64,000 nt of DNA from Hyphomicrobiales bacterium (GTDB taxonomy: Bacteria; Pseudomonadota; Alphaproteobacteria; Rhizobiales; Rhizobiaceae), in contig UBMU01000009.1 of NCBI GenBank assembly GCA_900466605.1, positions 186,001 to 250,000 of the forward strand, written 5' to 3'. Under the pieces are notes generated by a model. It was not told the DNA's origin. It did not search any database and saw nothing but the letters and a program-made list of their open reading frames with translations. The translations under genes were made by a program, and so were the position numbers. Below, one piece after another: positions 36,391 through 46,347 of the stretch. The stretch's first letter is position 1. Each line of letters opens with the position of its first letter.

Positions 36391-37887
36391 ATGACTGAAA
36401 AGACCGAAACAGCGACCCTTTCCTCCGACGCAACCGAAGTCCGCGCCCAGAAGCTGAAGCTGCTGCGCGAACAGATCGGCGACGTCTACCCGGCGCATTT
36501 CCACCGGACGATGACCAACGCCGAACTGGCGGAGAAGTACAAGGATCTCGAATCCGACGTCGAGACGCAGGACGTCGTGACCGTTGCCGGCCGCGTCTAT
36601 TCCTCGCGCAATTCAGGCATGTTCATGGACATCCATGACGCCGGCGGCAAGATCCAGATCTTCAGCCACAAGGACGTGACGCCGGAAGAAGCCCGCAACA
36701 TGCTGAGCATGATCGATATCGGCGACATCATCGGCGTCACCGGCACGGTGCGTCGCACGAAGCGCGGCGAGCTGTCGATCAACGCCCGCGAAATCACCAT
36801 GCTCACCAAGTCGCTGCTCCCCATGCCGGAGAAGTGGCACGGCATTTCCGATATCGAGATCCGCTATCGCAAGCGCCACCTCGATATCATGACCAACGAG
36901 GAATCGAAGCTCCGTTTCCAGCAACGTTCGAAGATCGTCTCCGGCATCCGTCGTTTCATGGAAAACGACGGCTTCATGGAAGTCGAAACGCCGATGCTGC
37001 ACTCGGTCTATGGCGGCGCCACCGCCGAGCCGTTCAAGACGCATCACAACACGCTGAAGCTCGACATGTACCTGCGCATTGCGCCGGAACTGTTCTTGAA
37101 GCGCACGCTGGTTTCCGGACTCACCGACAAGGTGTTTGAGATCAACCGGAACTTCCGCAACGAAGGCGTCTCGACCCGGCACAATCCTGAATTCACGATG
37201 ATGGAGTGCTACTGGGCCTATGCCGACTACGAGGACATCATGGACCTTGTCGAGCGGCTGTTCGAAAGCCTGGCGCTGGCGATCCACGGCACGACGGAAT
37301 TCCCCTTCGGCGACAAGCAGCTCTCCTTCAAGGGTCCGTTCAAGCGCGTCCCGATGCCCGATGCCGTCAAAGAAGTGACCGGCCTCGATTTCCTCGCCAT
37401 GAAGACGGACGAGGAAGCCCGTGCCGCTGCCAAGGCTGCCGGTTTCGAAGTCGAGAAGGATTGGACCTGGGGCGAATGCCTTGCCTTCATCTTCGAAGAG
37501 AAGGTCGAGGGCACTCTGATCCAGCCGAGCCACGTCACCCACTTCCCGAAGGACATCTCGCCCTTCGCCAAGGAAGTGCCGGGCGAGCCGCGTCTCGTCG
37601 AACGCTTCGAGACCTACTGCAACGCCTGGGAACTCGGCAACGCGTTTTCGGAACTCAACGATCCGGAAGAACAGCGCCGCCGCATGGTCGAGCAGCTGGA
37701 GCAGGCGCATGCCCGCGGCGAAAAGGAAAAACAGCTGGACGACGAATTCCTCGATGCGATCGATCAGGGCATGCCGCCCGCCGGTGGCCTCGGGATCGGC
37801 GTCGATCGCCTGATCATGCTTTTGACCAACGCACCGTCGATCCGTGACGTCATTCTTTTCCCGGCTCGCCGCAGCAAGGCTGACTGA
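36391..37887 (+). CDS. lysS: lysyl-tRNA synthetase, class II
   Basis: The 498-residue protein has an N-terminal OB-fold anticodon-binding domain (about 60-150) and a class II catalytic domain with motif 2 around FRNEGVSTRHNPEFTMMECYW and motif 3 GLGIGVDRLIMLLT near the C-terminus. It charges tRNA-Lys. Many alphaproteobacteria rely on the unrelated class I enzyme, so presence of class II here, joined to an unusual gltX, is notable. The ATG at 36391 is chosen; an upstream frame from 36346 overlaps gltX. Confidence 0.96.
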   Translation: MTEKTETATLSSDATEVRAQKLKLLREQIGDVYPAHFHRTMTNAELAEKYKDLESDVETQDVVTVAGRVYSSRNSGMFMDIHDAGGKIQIFSHKDVTPEEARNMLSMIDIGDIIGVTGTVRRTKRGELSINAREITMLTKSLLPMPEKWHGISDIEIRYRKRHLDIMTNEESKLRFQQRSKIVSGIRRFMENDGFMEVETPMLHSVYGGATAEPFKTHHNTLKLDMYLRIAPELFLKRTLVSGLTDKVFEINRNFRNEGVSTRHNPEFTMMECYWAYADYEDIMDLVERLFESLALAIHGTTEFPFGDKQLSFKGPFKRVPMPDAVKEVTGLDFLAMKTDEEARAAAKAAGFEVEKDWTWGECLAFIFEEKVEGTLIQPSHVTHFPKDISPFAKEVPGEPRLVERFETYCNAWELGNAFSELNDPEEQRRRMVEQLEQAHARGEKEKQLDDEFLDAIDQGMPPAGGLGIGVDRLIMLLTNAPSIRDVILFPARRSKAD

Positions 37888-37906
37888 GACCGGTAGACGG
37901 AACAGA

Positions 37907-37945
37907 AAAAGGCGGCGACCCTATGGGCTCGCCGCCTTTTCCTTT
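37907..37945. terminator. bidirectional terminator after lysS
   Basis: AAAAGGCGGCGA (37907-37918) pairs perfectly with TCGCCGCCTTTT (37929-37940), with T-rich sequence beyond on both strands. It serves lysS and the convergent gene ending at 37954. Confidence 0.88.
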
Positions 37946-37953
37946 TCGAATCG

Positions 37954-38670
37954 TTAGTGAGCTAAGGCCGGTGCGGCTTCTTCCGCCGCAGGTTTCTCTG
38001 CGGGCGCCGAGCCGTGCCCGCCGCCCTCGGCCGGCTTTTCTTCCTTCCCCTCGTCCTTCTTCTCGCCCTCGCCTTCCCCACCTTTCGTGGCGGCGACAGC
38101 GATCGGATCGATGCAGTCGGAGTACTCTTTGAAGGACGCATTCAACGCTGTGATTTCGTCCTCGGGCAGATCAACGCGTTCGCCGAAGAACAGCCCGTTG
38201 GCGGCAGCCGCACCGTCGTAATAGCGAGCCGTATACGTCTTGGCCTCGGCGCTTTCGAGCACGGGATCAGGATGCGGAATATAGATGACATCGGCACCGA
38301 TCGCCCGGCCGCGAATATCGGATCGCAAAGTCGGCCCGTTGGTGTCGAGAACGACGACCTGCACGAGATCCGGCTTTTGCGCATCGTAGATCGCTTTGGC
38401 TACGCGAAGCGCGGTCTTCACCCGCGTCATGCCATCGGTCGGCTCGGTCTTGATGTACTTGCGGATCCAGACGCGGCTCTGCTTCTTGATGGTGACGAGG
38501 TTGACGTCGGTGCAGGACAGCCCGTTCATCGTTTCAGCGGAGGGCCCGAGGATCTTGTCCTTGCCGATAAAAAGCGCGGCACCGCCGGAGACGCCCCCAA
38601 GAAGGGCGACGCCAGCGATGATAAACACCAATTTCCGGGAGGGCCGGAAGATGCGCAGTAGGGCCTTCAC
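37954..38670 (-). CDS. conserved membrane-anchored protein with charged low-complexity tail
   Basis: The predicted 238-residue product has one membrane helix near residues 14-36 and a periplasmic domain with cysteines in LSCTDVN and EYSDCIDP. A roughly 45-residue tail rich in Glu, Lys, Gly, Pro and Ala ends the protein. The GTG at 38670 follows GGAG at 8 bases and was preferred; in-frame ATGs at 38772 and 38838 lie further upstream without a ribosome site. I do not recognise the domain. The start is uncertain. Confidence 0.6.
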   Translation of the reverse strand: MKALLRIFRPSRKLVFIIAGVALLGGVSGGAALFIGKDKILGPSAETMNGLSCTDVNLVTIKKQSRVWIRKYIKTEPTDGMTRVKTALRVAKAIYDAQKPDLVQVVVLDTNGPTLRSDIRGRAIGADVIYIPHPDPVLESAEAKTYTARYYDGAAAANGLFFGERVDLPEDEITALNASFKEYSDCIDPIAVAATKGGEGEGEKKDEGKEEKPAEGGGHGSAPAEKPAAEEAAPALAH

Positions 38671-38851
38671 GCCAACTGCTCCGCCATTAACAAGCTCCAA
38701 CGCAATACGAGTGGTCTCGACGCTAGAGAAATGACGTTTCCGAATGCTTAAACGAGGCCTCCAAGTTTGCATCAGTGTGGGATTAGCACCAAAAAAGGTC
38801 CAAGCTTTCCCTATGCTTGCCAATCTCCTCGCGGCCATGCTCTAACGGCGC

Positions 38852-39760
38852 ATGGCCTTCACGCTTCGCCAGATCCAGTATTTCGTCGCCGTCGCCGAAC
38901 AAGGCTCAGTAACACGTGCCGCGCAGAACCTTTCCATCTCGCAATCCTCGGTTACTGAAGCCCTCAAGGAGCTGGAAACAGACCTCGGCGTCGAGCTCTT
39001 CGAGCGTCATCCGCGCGGCCTTACGATTACTCACAACGGCCACCAATTCTTACGCCATGCGACGAAAATCCTTGCAAGCGTAACCGATGCGCGCACGAGT
39101 TTCTCCGGCAAGCAGAACGAGATTTCCGGCACACTCAATATCGGCGTCACCTCGCTCGTCGCCGGCTACGTGCTCTCCGATCTCCTGGCGCGCTATCGAC
39201 GAGCCTGCCCGGGTGTCGAAGTCAGCGCCATAGAGGACAATGGCGGCTATCTCGAACACCTGCTGGTCGGCGGCGAGTTGGATGTTGCGGTCATGGTCAT
39301 TTCCAACCTGCGCGACCGCATGGCGCTGCAGGCGGAAATCCTGGAGACCTCGCCCTACCGGCTGTGGCTGCCGATGGGTCACCCGCTGGTCTCGGCAGAT
39401 ATCATTTCCGTGGCGGACATTGCTCGCGAACCGCTGATCATGCTGACCGTTGACGAAATCGAGGAGAACACCGGCAAGCTGCTCTCAGCGCTCGGCGCGC
39501 GACCACATGTCGCTTTCCGCACCCGCTCGGTGGAAGCAGTGCGCAGCCTGGTCGCCACCGGCGCCGGGGTCGCACTGCTGCCCGATCTCGTCTACCGCCC
39601 CTGGTCGCTGGAAGGCGATCGAATCGAGAGCCGTGACGTGTCCGGCTCGCTGCCAGTCGTGCAAGTCGGCATGGTCTGGCGCAAGGGTTCCAGCCTGCCG
39701 CAGGCGGCGCGCGACTTCGTAGGCATCGCCGAAGCACTGAGATCCGGCCGTCCGCGTTGA
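38852..39760 (+). CDS. LysR family transcriptional regulator
   Basis: The 302-residue protein has a LysR winged helix (FTLRQIQYFVAVAEQGSVTRAAQNLSISQ at the N-terminus) and a substrate-binding C-terminal domain. It precedes the polyamine-type ABC transporter and aldehyde dehydrogenase operon in the same direction with a 132-bp gap that contains a perfect 23-bp palindrome. It is therefore the likely regulator of that operon, with a polyamine or its aldehyde as a possible effector. That link is inferred from position only. Confidence 0.92.
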   Translation: MAFTLRQIQYFVAVAEQGSVTRAAQNLSISQSSVTEALKELETDLGVELFERHPRGLTITHNGHQFLRHATKILASVTDARTSFSGKQNEISGTLNIGVTSLVAGYVLSDLLARYRRACPGVEVSAIEDNGGYLEHLLVGGELDVAVMVISNLRDRMALQAEILETSPYRLWLPMGHPLVSADIISVADIAREPLIMLTVDEIEENTGKLLSALGARPHVAFRTRSVEAVRSLVATGAGVALLPDLVYRPWSLEGDRIESRDVSGSLPVVQVGMVWRKGSSLPQAARDFVGIAEALRSGRPR

Positions 39761-39771
39761 CCGTTCAGACA

Positions 39772-39794
39772 CGATATCGGAAATTCCGATATCG
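39772..39794. promoter_or_regulatory. perfect 23-bp palindrome ahead of the polyamine operon
   Basis: CGATATCGGAA (39772-39782) and TTCCGATATCG (39784-39794) flank a single A. There is no T run, so an operator is more likely than a terminator of the LysR gene. A shorter hairpin, GCCAC-GAAAA-GTGGC (39860-39874), lies just before the ribosome site of the binding-protein gene. Confidence 0.6.
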
Positions 39795-39892
39795 GCTTTC
39801 TGATAAATGAATTTGCGAAACCGGAAAATTCGTCGCACCTTTTCAACCGGGAACATAACGCCACGAAAAGTGGCACAACCGGGAGACATCAG

Positions 39893-41053
<1,161 letters not shown>

Positions 41054-41061
41054 TCTCACCC

Positions 41062-41184
41062 GCAACCTCTCCTTCTCCTCGCTCGGGGAGAAGACGCCCT
41101 GCGAGGGCAGACGAGGGGGCAACCGAGCAAAAGAGCGGACGTCAGCGCGGGGGCGCGATGACGGAACGCCGGGTTGTCCCCTCG
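41062..41184. repeat. rhizobial-type intergenic palindromic element
   Basis: The 202-bp gap between the binding-protein and ATPase genes holds nested palindromes: CTTCTCC facing GGGGAGAAG near 41079-41095, and CGAGGGGGCAACC (41112-41124) facing GGTTGTCCCCTCG (41172-41184) with one mismatch. The composition and CTTCTCC...GGAGAAG stem resemble RIME-like repeats scattered in rhizobial genomes. Within an operon it could act as an mRNA-stabilising stop to exonucleases, leaving the upstream binding-protein message more abundant. Confidence 0.5.
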
Positions 41185-41255
41185 TTGGAGCCTTTTGGGC
41201 CAGCTTCTTCCTGATGAGAAGAAGATAAAACAAACACTACATTCCGGAGCTTACC

Positions 41256-42242
41256 ATGACCCCCGCCGTCCGTTTCCAAAAGGTCTCGCGCCATTTTGGC
41301 CAGGTCCGCGCCGTCGACAGCGTCGATCTTGAAATCGCGCCGGGCGAATTCTTCGCCATGCTTGGGCCGTCCGGCTCGGGTAAGACCACCTGCCTGCGAC
41401 TGATTGCCGGTTTCGAGCAGCCGACGGACGGGCATATCGAAATCTTTGGCGAGACGGCCGAAGGCATTCCGCCCTATCGCCGTAACGTCAACACCGTCTT
41501 CCAGGACTACGCGCTTTTCCCGCACCTCAACATCCTCGACAACGTCGCTTATGGGCTGATGGTCAAGGGTGTCGGTAAGGCCGAACGCACCAAGGCCGCC
41601 GAGCAGGCGCTGGAACTGGTGAAGCTTCCCGGCTACGGCGCGCGCAAACCCGGACAGCTTTCCGGCGGCCAGCGACAGCGCGTCGCACTCGCCCGCGCCC
41701 TTGTCAACAAGCCGAAGGTTCTCCTGCTCGACGAACCGCTCGGCGCGCTCGATCTGAAGCTGCGCGAGCAGATGCAGGAGGAGTTGAAGAGTCTCCAACG
41801 CGCCCTCGGCATCACCTTCGTCTTCGTCACCCATGACCAAGGCGAGGCGCTATCGATGGCCGACCGCGTCGCCGTCTTCAACAACGGCGGCATCGTCCAG
41901 GAGGGCACGCCGCACGACATCTATAGCCGCCCGAAGACTCGCTTCGTCGCCGATTTCGTCGGCTCCTCCAACGTCATCGCGCCCGATCTGATGACCTCGC
42001 TCGGCGGAGAGAAGCGTTGGGCGAGCCTGCGCCCGGAAGCGATCCGTCTGGCAGGAGAAGGTGTCGAGGCGCGCGTCGAGAATGCAAGCTTCCTTGGTGC
42101 TGCAACCCGCCTGTCGGTCGATATCCGCGGCACCCGCCTGCACGTCATGCTGCCGGCCGGCTCCACTGTGCCGGATGTCGGCGCGAACGTCCGACTCGCC
42201 TGGCAGCCCGTTGACGTGCACTACATGGACGACGCAGCATGA
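41256..42242 (+). CDS. ydcT: polyamine ABC transporter ATP-binding protein (PotA/YdcT-like)
   Basis: The 328-residue ATPase has Walker A GPSGSGKTT, signature [15 protein letters not shown], Walker B VLLLDEPLGALD and the C-terminal TOBE domain typical of PotA-type subunits. It energises the two permeases that follow. CCGGAGCTTACC precedes the ATG. Its stop overlaps the next start as ATGA, indicating coupled translation. Confidence 0.94.
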   Translation: MTPAVRFQKVSRHFGQVRAVDSVDLEIAPGEFFAMLGPSGSGKTTCLRLIAGFEQPTDGHIEIFGETAEGIPPYRRNVNTVFQDYALFPHLNILDNVAYGLMVKGVGKAERTKAAEQALELVKLPGYGARKPGQLSGGQRQRVALARALVNKPKVLLLDEPLGALDLKLREQMQEELKSLQRALGITFVFVTHDQGEALSMADRVAVFNNGGIVQEGTPHDIYSRPKTRFVADFVGSSNVIAPDLMTSLGGEKRWASLRPEAIRLAGEGVEARVENASFLGAATRLSVDIRGTRLHVMLPAGSTVPDVGANVRLAWQPVDVHYMDDAA

Positions 42243-43213
42243 CAGCGCTCGCCCTCACCAAACCGGCCGAACTGCGCGAGACCTCGATCCTGCCCGGTCG
42301 CGGCGGCTTCTTCGGACGGCTCTCCGATGCCTTCTGGCGGCGACCAAAGTTGCTGCTTTTTCTGATGCTGACACCGCCGCTTCTGTGGCTCGGGGTCATC
42401 TACATCGGCTCACTGATCGCGCTGCTCCTGCAGAGCTTCTTTTCGATCGATGATTTCTCGGGTCTGGTGAATTACGAGTTCACGCTTGCGACCTATGCGC
42501 AGCTCCTCAGCCCGACCAATTTCGACATCATCATCCGAACCATCATCATGGCGGCGCTGGTGACGCTGGCCTCGGCTGTGGTCGCTTTCCCGATTGCCTA
42601 CTATGCGGCCCGCTATGCACAGGGCAAATGGAAGGCCCTGTTCTACCTTGGCGTCATGCTGCCGCTCTGGTCGAGCTATCTCGTAAAAATCTATGCCTGG
42701 AAGCTCATCCTCGCGAAGGAAGGCATTCTGACCTGGATCTTCGCCAGGCTGCATCTTTCCTGGTTTCTCGACGGAGTCCTCAACCTGCCCGTAATCGGCG
42801 GCAACTCGCTGTCGGTCAGCTATCTCGGCACATTCCTTGTCTTCGTCTATGTCTGGCTGCCCTACATGATCCTGCCGACACAGGCAGCACTCGAGCGTGT
42901 CCAGGGTAACCTCATCGAAGCCTCTGCCGATCTTGGCGCCACCCCGAGCCAGACCTTCCGCACGGTGCTCTTCCCGCTGGCGCTGCCGGGCATCGTTGCC
43001 GGGTCGATCTTCACGTTTTCGCTGACCTTGGGCGACTACATCATCCCGCAGATCATCGGTTCATCGCGCCTTTTCATCGGCCAAGCTGTCTATGCCCAGC
43101 AGGGTACTGCCGGCAACGTCCCGCTCGCCGCCGCATTCTCTGTCGTTCCTATCGTCATCATGGCCATCTATCTCTGGCTGGCCAAGAAACAGGGGGCCTT
43201 CGATGCGCTCTGA
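42239..43213 (+). CDS. ydcU: polyamine ABC transporter permease 1 (PotB/YdcU-like)
   Basis: The 324-residue protein has about six helices and the EAA loop [26 protein letters not shown]. It overlaps the ATPase gene by 4 bp and the second permease gene by 11 bp. It forms half of the membrane channel. Confidence 0.93.
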   Translation: MTALALTKPAELRETSILPGRGGFFGRLSDAFWRRPKLLLFLMLTPPLLWLGVIYIGSLIALLLQSFFSIDDFSGLVNYEFTLATYAQLLSPTNFDIIIRTIIMAALVTLASAVVAFPIAYYAARYAQGKWKALFYLGVMLPLWSSYLVKIYAWKLILAKEGILTWIFARLHLSWFLDGVLNLPVIGGNSLSVSYLGTFLVFVYVWLPYMILPTQAALERVQGNLIEASADLGATPSQTFRTVLFPLALPGIVAGSIFTFSLTLGDYIIPQIIGSSRLFIGQAVYAQQGTAGNVPLAAAFSVVPIVIMAIYLWLAKKQGAFDAL

Positions 43214-44018
43214 CCGTTCCCAGCGTTCGCCGTTGCCTCTGAAGATCGCCGCAGCCGGTGGCCTGCTCTTCCTGCACCTGCCGATCCTGTTGATCTTCGT
43301 CTACGCCTTCACGACCGAGGAGAAGAGCTATCAGTGGCCGCCACCCGGCCTTACGACGCAATGGTTCGCCGTCGCGTGGAACCGCCCCGATGTCTGGGCA
43401 GCCCTTGCTCTCTCCGTGCAGGTCGCCGTGATCGCCACCGCCATCGCTTTGGTGCTCGGTACGCTCTGCGCAGCCGCAGTAAGCCAGACGAAGTTCTTCG
43501 GCCGTGAGGCAATCTCGCTCCTCGTCATCCTGCCGATCGCGCTGCCCGGCATCATCACCGGCATTGCATTACGCTCGGCCTTCAGCTTGTTCGACATCCC
43601 CTTCTCAGTCTGGACGATCGTACTCGGCCACGCGACCTTCTGCGTCGTCGTCGTCTACAACAACGCTGTCGCCCGCTTCCGCCGCACGTCCGGCTCACTG
43701 ATCGAGGCTTCGATGGACCTTGGCGCCGACGGCTTCCAGACCTTCCGCCACGTGATCCTGCCGAATATCGGGACGGCGCTTCTGGCCGGCGGCATGCTCG
43801 CCTTTGCGCTGTCGTTCGATGAAGTCATCGTCACCACTTTCACCGGTGGCCAGCAATCGACCCTGCCGATCTGGATGCTCGAAGAACTCATCCGCCCGCG
43901 CCAGCGTCCGGTCACGAATGTGGTCGCGATGGTTGTCGTGCTCGTCACTTTCCTGCCGATCCTGGCAGCCTACTACCTCACCCGCGACGGCGATCAGGTC
44001 GCCGGAGCCGGCAAATAA
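43203..44018 (+). CDS. ydcV: polyamine ABC transporter permease 2 (PotC/YdcV-like)
   Basis: The 271-residue protein has about six helices and the EAA loop [22 protein letters not shown]. The ATG at 43203 gives an 11-bp overlap with the preceding gene; a longer frame from 43092 lies inside that gene. It completes the importer and is followed 14 bp later by the dehydrogenase gene. Confidence 0.93.
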   Translation: MRSDRSQRSPLPLKIAAAGGLLFLHLPILLIFVYAFTTEEKSYQWPPPGLTTQWFAVAWNRPDVWAALALSVQVAVIATAIALVLGTLCAAAVSQTKFFGREAISLLVILPIALPGIITGIALRSAFSLFDIPFSVWTIVLGHATFCVVVVYNNAVARFRRTSGSLIEASMDLGADGFQTFRHVILPNIGTALLAGGMLAFALSFDEVIVTTFTGGQQSTLPIWMLEELIRPRQRPVTNVVAMVVVLVTFLPILAAYYLTRDGDQVAGAGK

Positions 44019-44032
44019 TAAGGGAGAACATC

Positions 44033-45460
44033 ATGGACACCGCGATGCTGATTGGGTCCCGCTTTGAAGCGGGCACGGAAACGGAAGAGCACATCCTGAA
44101 CCCGAAGACGGGCGAGACGGTGCTGAACCTTCCGGAAGCCTCGCTTGGCCAGATCGACGCTGCCGTCGATGCTGCAGAAAGTGCGTTCCGGAGCTGGTCG
44201 CAGACGACCCCCGGCGAACGCTCCGGCTATCTCCTGAGGATCGCCGATGCCATCGAGAAGGACGCACAAGGTTTCGCCACGCTGGAAGCGCTGAACTGCG
44301 GCAAGCCGATCAACGCCGTGCTTAATGACGAGATCCCCGCGATCGTCGATTGTTATCGCTTCTTCGCCGGTGCCGTTCGCAACCTGCACGGGCCGGTCGC
44401 CGGCGAATATCTGCCGGGCCACACCTCGATGATCCGCCGCGATCCAGTCGGCATTGTTGGCTCGATTGCGCCTTGGAACTACCCGCTGATGATGATGGCC
44501 TGGAAGCTGGCACCCGCGATCGCCGGCGGCAACACCGTCGTCTTCAAGCCTTCCGAACAGACGCCGCTCACTGCACTCAAGATGGCGAAGCTGCTTGCCG
44601 ATATACTGCCGGAAGGCGTCGTCAACGTCATCCTCGGCCGCGGCGAGAGCGTCGGCAATGCCCTGATCAATCACCCGAAAATCTCGATGGTATCGATCAC
44701 GGGCGATGTCGCGACCGGCAAGAAGGTCCTGCAGGCGGCGGCCAAGACTGTCAAACGCACGCATCTGGAACTTGGCGGCAAGGCACCGGTCATTGTCTTC
44801 GACGATGCCGATATCGACGCGGTCGTCGCAGGCATCCGCACGTTTGGCTACTACAATGCTGGCCAGGACTGCACTGCTGCCTGCCGCATCTATGCCGACG
44901 CCAAGGTCTACGACAAGTTCGTTGCCGACCTTTCCGCCGCCGTCTCCTCGATCAGGTTCAACCAGGCAGACGACACGCAAAACGAGATCGGCCCGCTGAT
45001 CTCCAAGCGTCAGCGTGACCGCGTCGAAAGCTTCGTCACGCGCGCCGCCGAGCACAAACACATGGAAATTACCACAGGTGGCAAGACCTCCGGCGAAAAG
45101 GGCTTCTTCTTCGCGCCGACAGTCATCGCTGGCGCCACGCAAGACGACGAGATCGTCCGCCGCGAAGTGTTTGGCCCCGTTGTCTCGGTCACTCGGTTCA
45201 CCGATGTCGAAGACGCCGTCACCTGGGCGAACGACAGCGATTACGGCCTCGCCTCGTCGGTTTGGACCAAGGACATCAGCCGTGGCATGAAGATGGCGGC
45301 GCGCCTGCGATATGGCTGTACCTGGATCAACACCCACTTCATGCTCACCAACGAGATGCCGCACGGCGGCCTGAAGCAATCAGGCTACGGCAAGGACATG
45401 TCGGTCTACGCACTGGAAGACTACACCGCCGTCCGCCACGTGATGATCAATCACGGCTGA
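44033..45460 (+). CDS. patD: aminobutyraldehyde dehydrogenase-like enzyme (PatD/YdcW type)
   Basis: The 475-residue aldehyde dehydrogenase has the catalytic cysteine in GQDCTAACR (C280), the general base glutamate in LELGGKAP (E246) and the oxyanion asparagine in PWNYP (N149). By operon context it would oxidise 4-aminobutyraldehyde from putrescine to GABA in the cytoplasm with NAD. No putrescine transaminase or oxidase lies in the window, so the preceding step is encoded elsewhere. The NAD-loop reads TGDVATG where a serine is more usual. Confidence 0.92.
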   Translation: MDTAMLIGSRFEAGTETEEHILNPKTGETVLNLPEASLGQIDAAVDAAESAFRSWSQTTPGERSGYLLRIADAIEKDAQGFATLEALNCGKPINAVLNDEIPAIVDCYRFFAGAVRNLHGPVAGEYLPGHTSMIRRDPVGIVGSIAPWNYPLMMMAWKLAPAIAGGNTVVFKPSEQTPLTALKMAKLLADILPEGVVNVILGRGESVGNALINHPKISMVSITGDVATGKKVLQAAAKTVKRTHLELGGKAPVIVFDDADIDAVVAGIRTFGYYNAGQDCTAACRIYADAKVYDKFVADLSAAVSSIRFNQADDTQNEIGPLISKRQRDRVESFVTRAAEHKHMEITTGGKTSGEKGFFFAPTVIAGATQDDEIVRREVFGPVVSVTRFTDVEDAVTWANDSDYGLASSVWTKDISRGMKMAARLRYGCTWINTHFMLTNEMPHGGLKQSGYGKDMSVYALEDYTAVRHVMINHG

Positions 45461-45521
45461 CATGCGCGCCGGGGAGAACCCGGCCGCACTCGACAACAAG
45501 AACACGCAAAGGGGAGTCAAT

Positions 45522-46022
45522 ATGAAACGCCGCACCGTACTTGCCGCCTTCGGCGGCATCTGCCTCGCCTCGACGCTTGCCGGCATGCCCGTCTTGGCCG
45601 CTGACCAGGCGCCGCTTGTGGTCGTGGAACAGTATCTTGCCGCATGGAACGCCCATGACGCCGCCAAGGCCGCCTCCTATTTCGATGAGAAGGTGAGCTA
45701 CTACGACGCGTCGGTTGGAAAACCGACGATTGGTAAGGCGGAAGCCAAAGCTGCGGTGATCGATAACTTCATGACCGCGGCACCTGATTTGAAATGGGAG
45801 ATACGCGGCGATCCTATCGTCAGCGGAAACAAGGTCTCCTTCGAGTGGACCTTCACAGGCACGAACAGCGGCTCCTGGGCAGACGGGACCGCCGCCACCA
45901 ACAAGCCGTTCTCCTTCGACGGCGCCTCCGTCTTCGTCATCGTCATCGAGAACGACACGATCAAACAACAGTCGGACTATTACGATGCCCTTGGCTTCTA
46001 CAAGCAATTGGGACTGATGTAA
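45522..46022 (+). CDS. exported SnoaL-like (NTF2-fold) protein
   Basis: The 166-residue protein begins MKRRTVLAAFGG, a twin-arginine-like signal followed by a hydrophobic stretch and a likely cleavage after VLAA. The mature part has the SnoaL/NTF2 pattern VEQYLAAWNAHDAAKAASYF and WTFTGTNSGSW. The fold hosts polyketide cyclases, isomerases and many orphan binding proteins. It lies 61 bp after patD and ends the operon; its role in polyamine catabolism is unknown. AAAGGGGAG supports the ATG at 45522. Confidence 0.82.
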   Translation: MKRRTVLAAFGGICLASTLAGMPVLAADQAPLVVVEQYLAAWNAHDAAKAASYFDEKVSYYDASVGKPTIGKAEAKAAVIDNFMTAAPDLKWEIRGDPIVSGNKVSFEWTFTGTNSGSWADGTAATNKPFSFDGASVFVIVIENDTIKQQSDYYDALGFYKQLGLM

Positions 46023-46036
46023 TTCGACAGCAAGGA

Positions 46037-46063
46037 GACGGCACCCGCTCGAAGGGTGCCGTC
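46037..46063 (+). terminator. hairpin ending the polyamine operon
   Basis: GACGGCACCC (46037-46046) pairs perfectly with GGGTGCCGTC (46054-46063), 15 bp after the stop of the SnoaL-like gene. No T run follows, so it may be factor-dependent or a message-stabilising stem. Confidence 0.6.
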
Positions 46064-46117
46064 CAGCCTCCGGCTATGCCTACAGTCCGGCGAGTGCCGA
46101 TCGCGGGAACCGTGTAT

Positions 46118-46142
46118 GGAACAATTCTCCTCGCGCTGCGTC
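46118..46142 (+). promoter_or_regulatory. candidate EcfG (general stress sigma) promoter
   Basis: GGAAC (46118-46122), 16 bases, then CGTC (46139-46142) is close to the alphaproteobacterial EcfG consensus GGAAC-N16/17-CGTT. It would start transcription about 25 bp before the DUF1328 gene, a type of gene often controlled by this sigma factor. Confidence 0.45.
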
Positions 46143-46173
46143 ATCTAGACGATGAACAAAGAGGAAAATTTCC

Positions 46174-46347
46174 ATGCTTAAATGGGCCCTTATATTCTTC
46201 GTTATTTCGCTGATCGCCGGTTTCTTCGGCTTCTCCGGCATATCGGCCGCCACGGCGACGATTGCCCGCGTTCTATTCGGCATAGCGCTGGTGATCTTCC
46301 TGATCTTCCTCATCCTGGCGCTGATGGCTGGCAACGCGGTGCTTTAG
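46174..46347 (+). CDS. DUF1328 (UPF0391) small membrane protein
   Basis: The 57-residue protein reads [20 protein letters not shown] at its start and is almost wholly hydrophobic with two membrane helices, the pattern of the UPF0391 family. AGAGGAAAATTTCC precedes the ATG. These small proteins are commonly stress-induced in alphaproteobacteria; their function is unknown. Its TAG overlaps the stop of the convergent cyclase gene. Confidence 0.85.
   Translation: MLKWALIFFVISLIAGFFGFSGISAATATIARVLFGIALVIFLIFLILALMAGNAVL

Noticed and set aside
37907-37945. small CRISPR-like or repeat element
   Set aside because: It is a simple hairpin terminator; no array of spaced repeats exists anywhere in the window.
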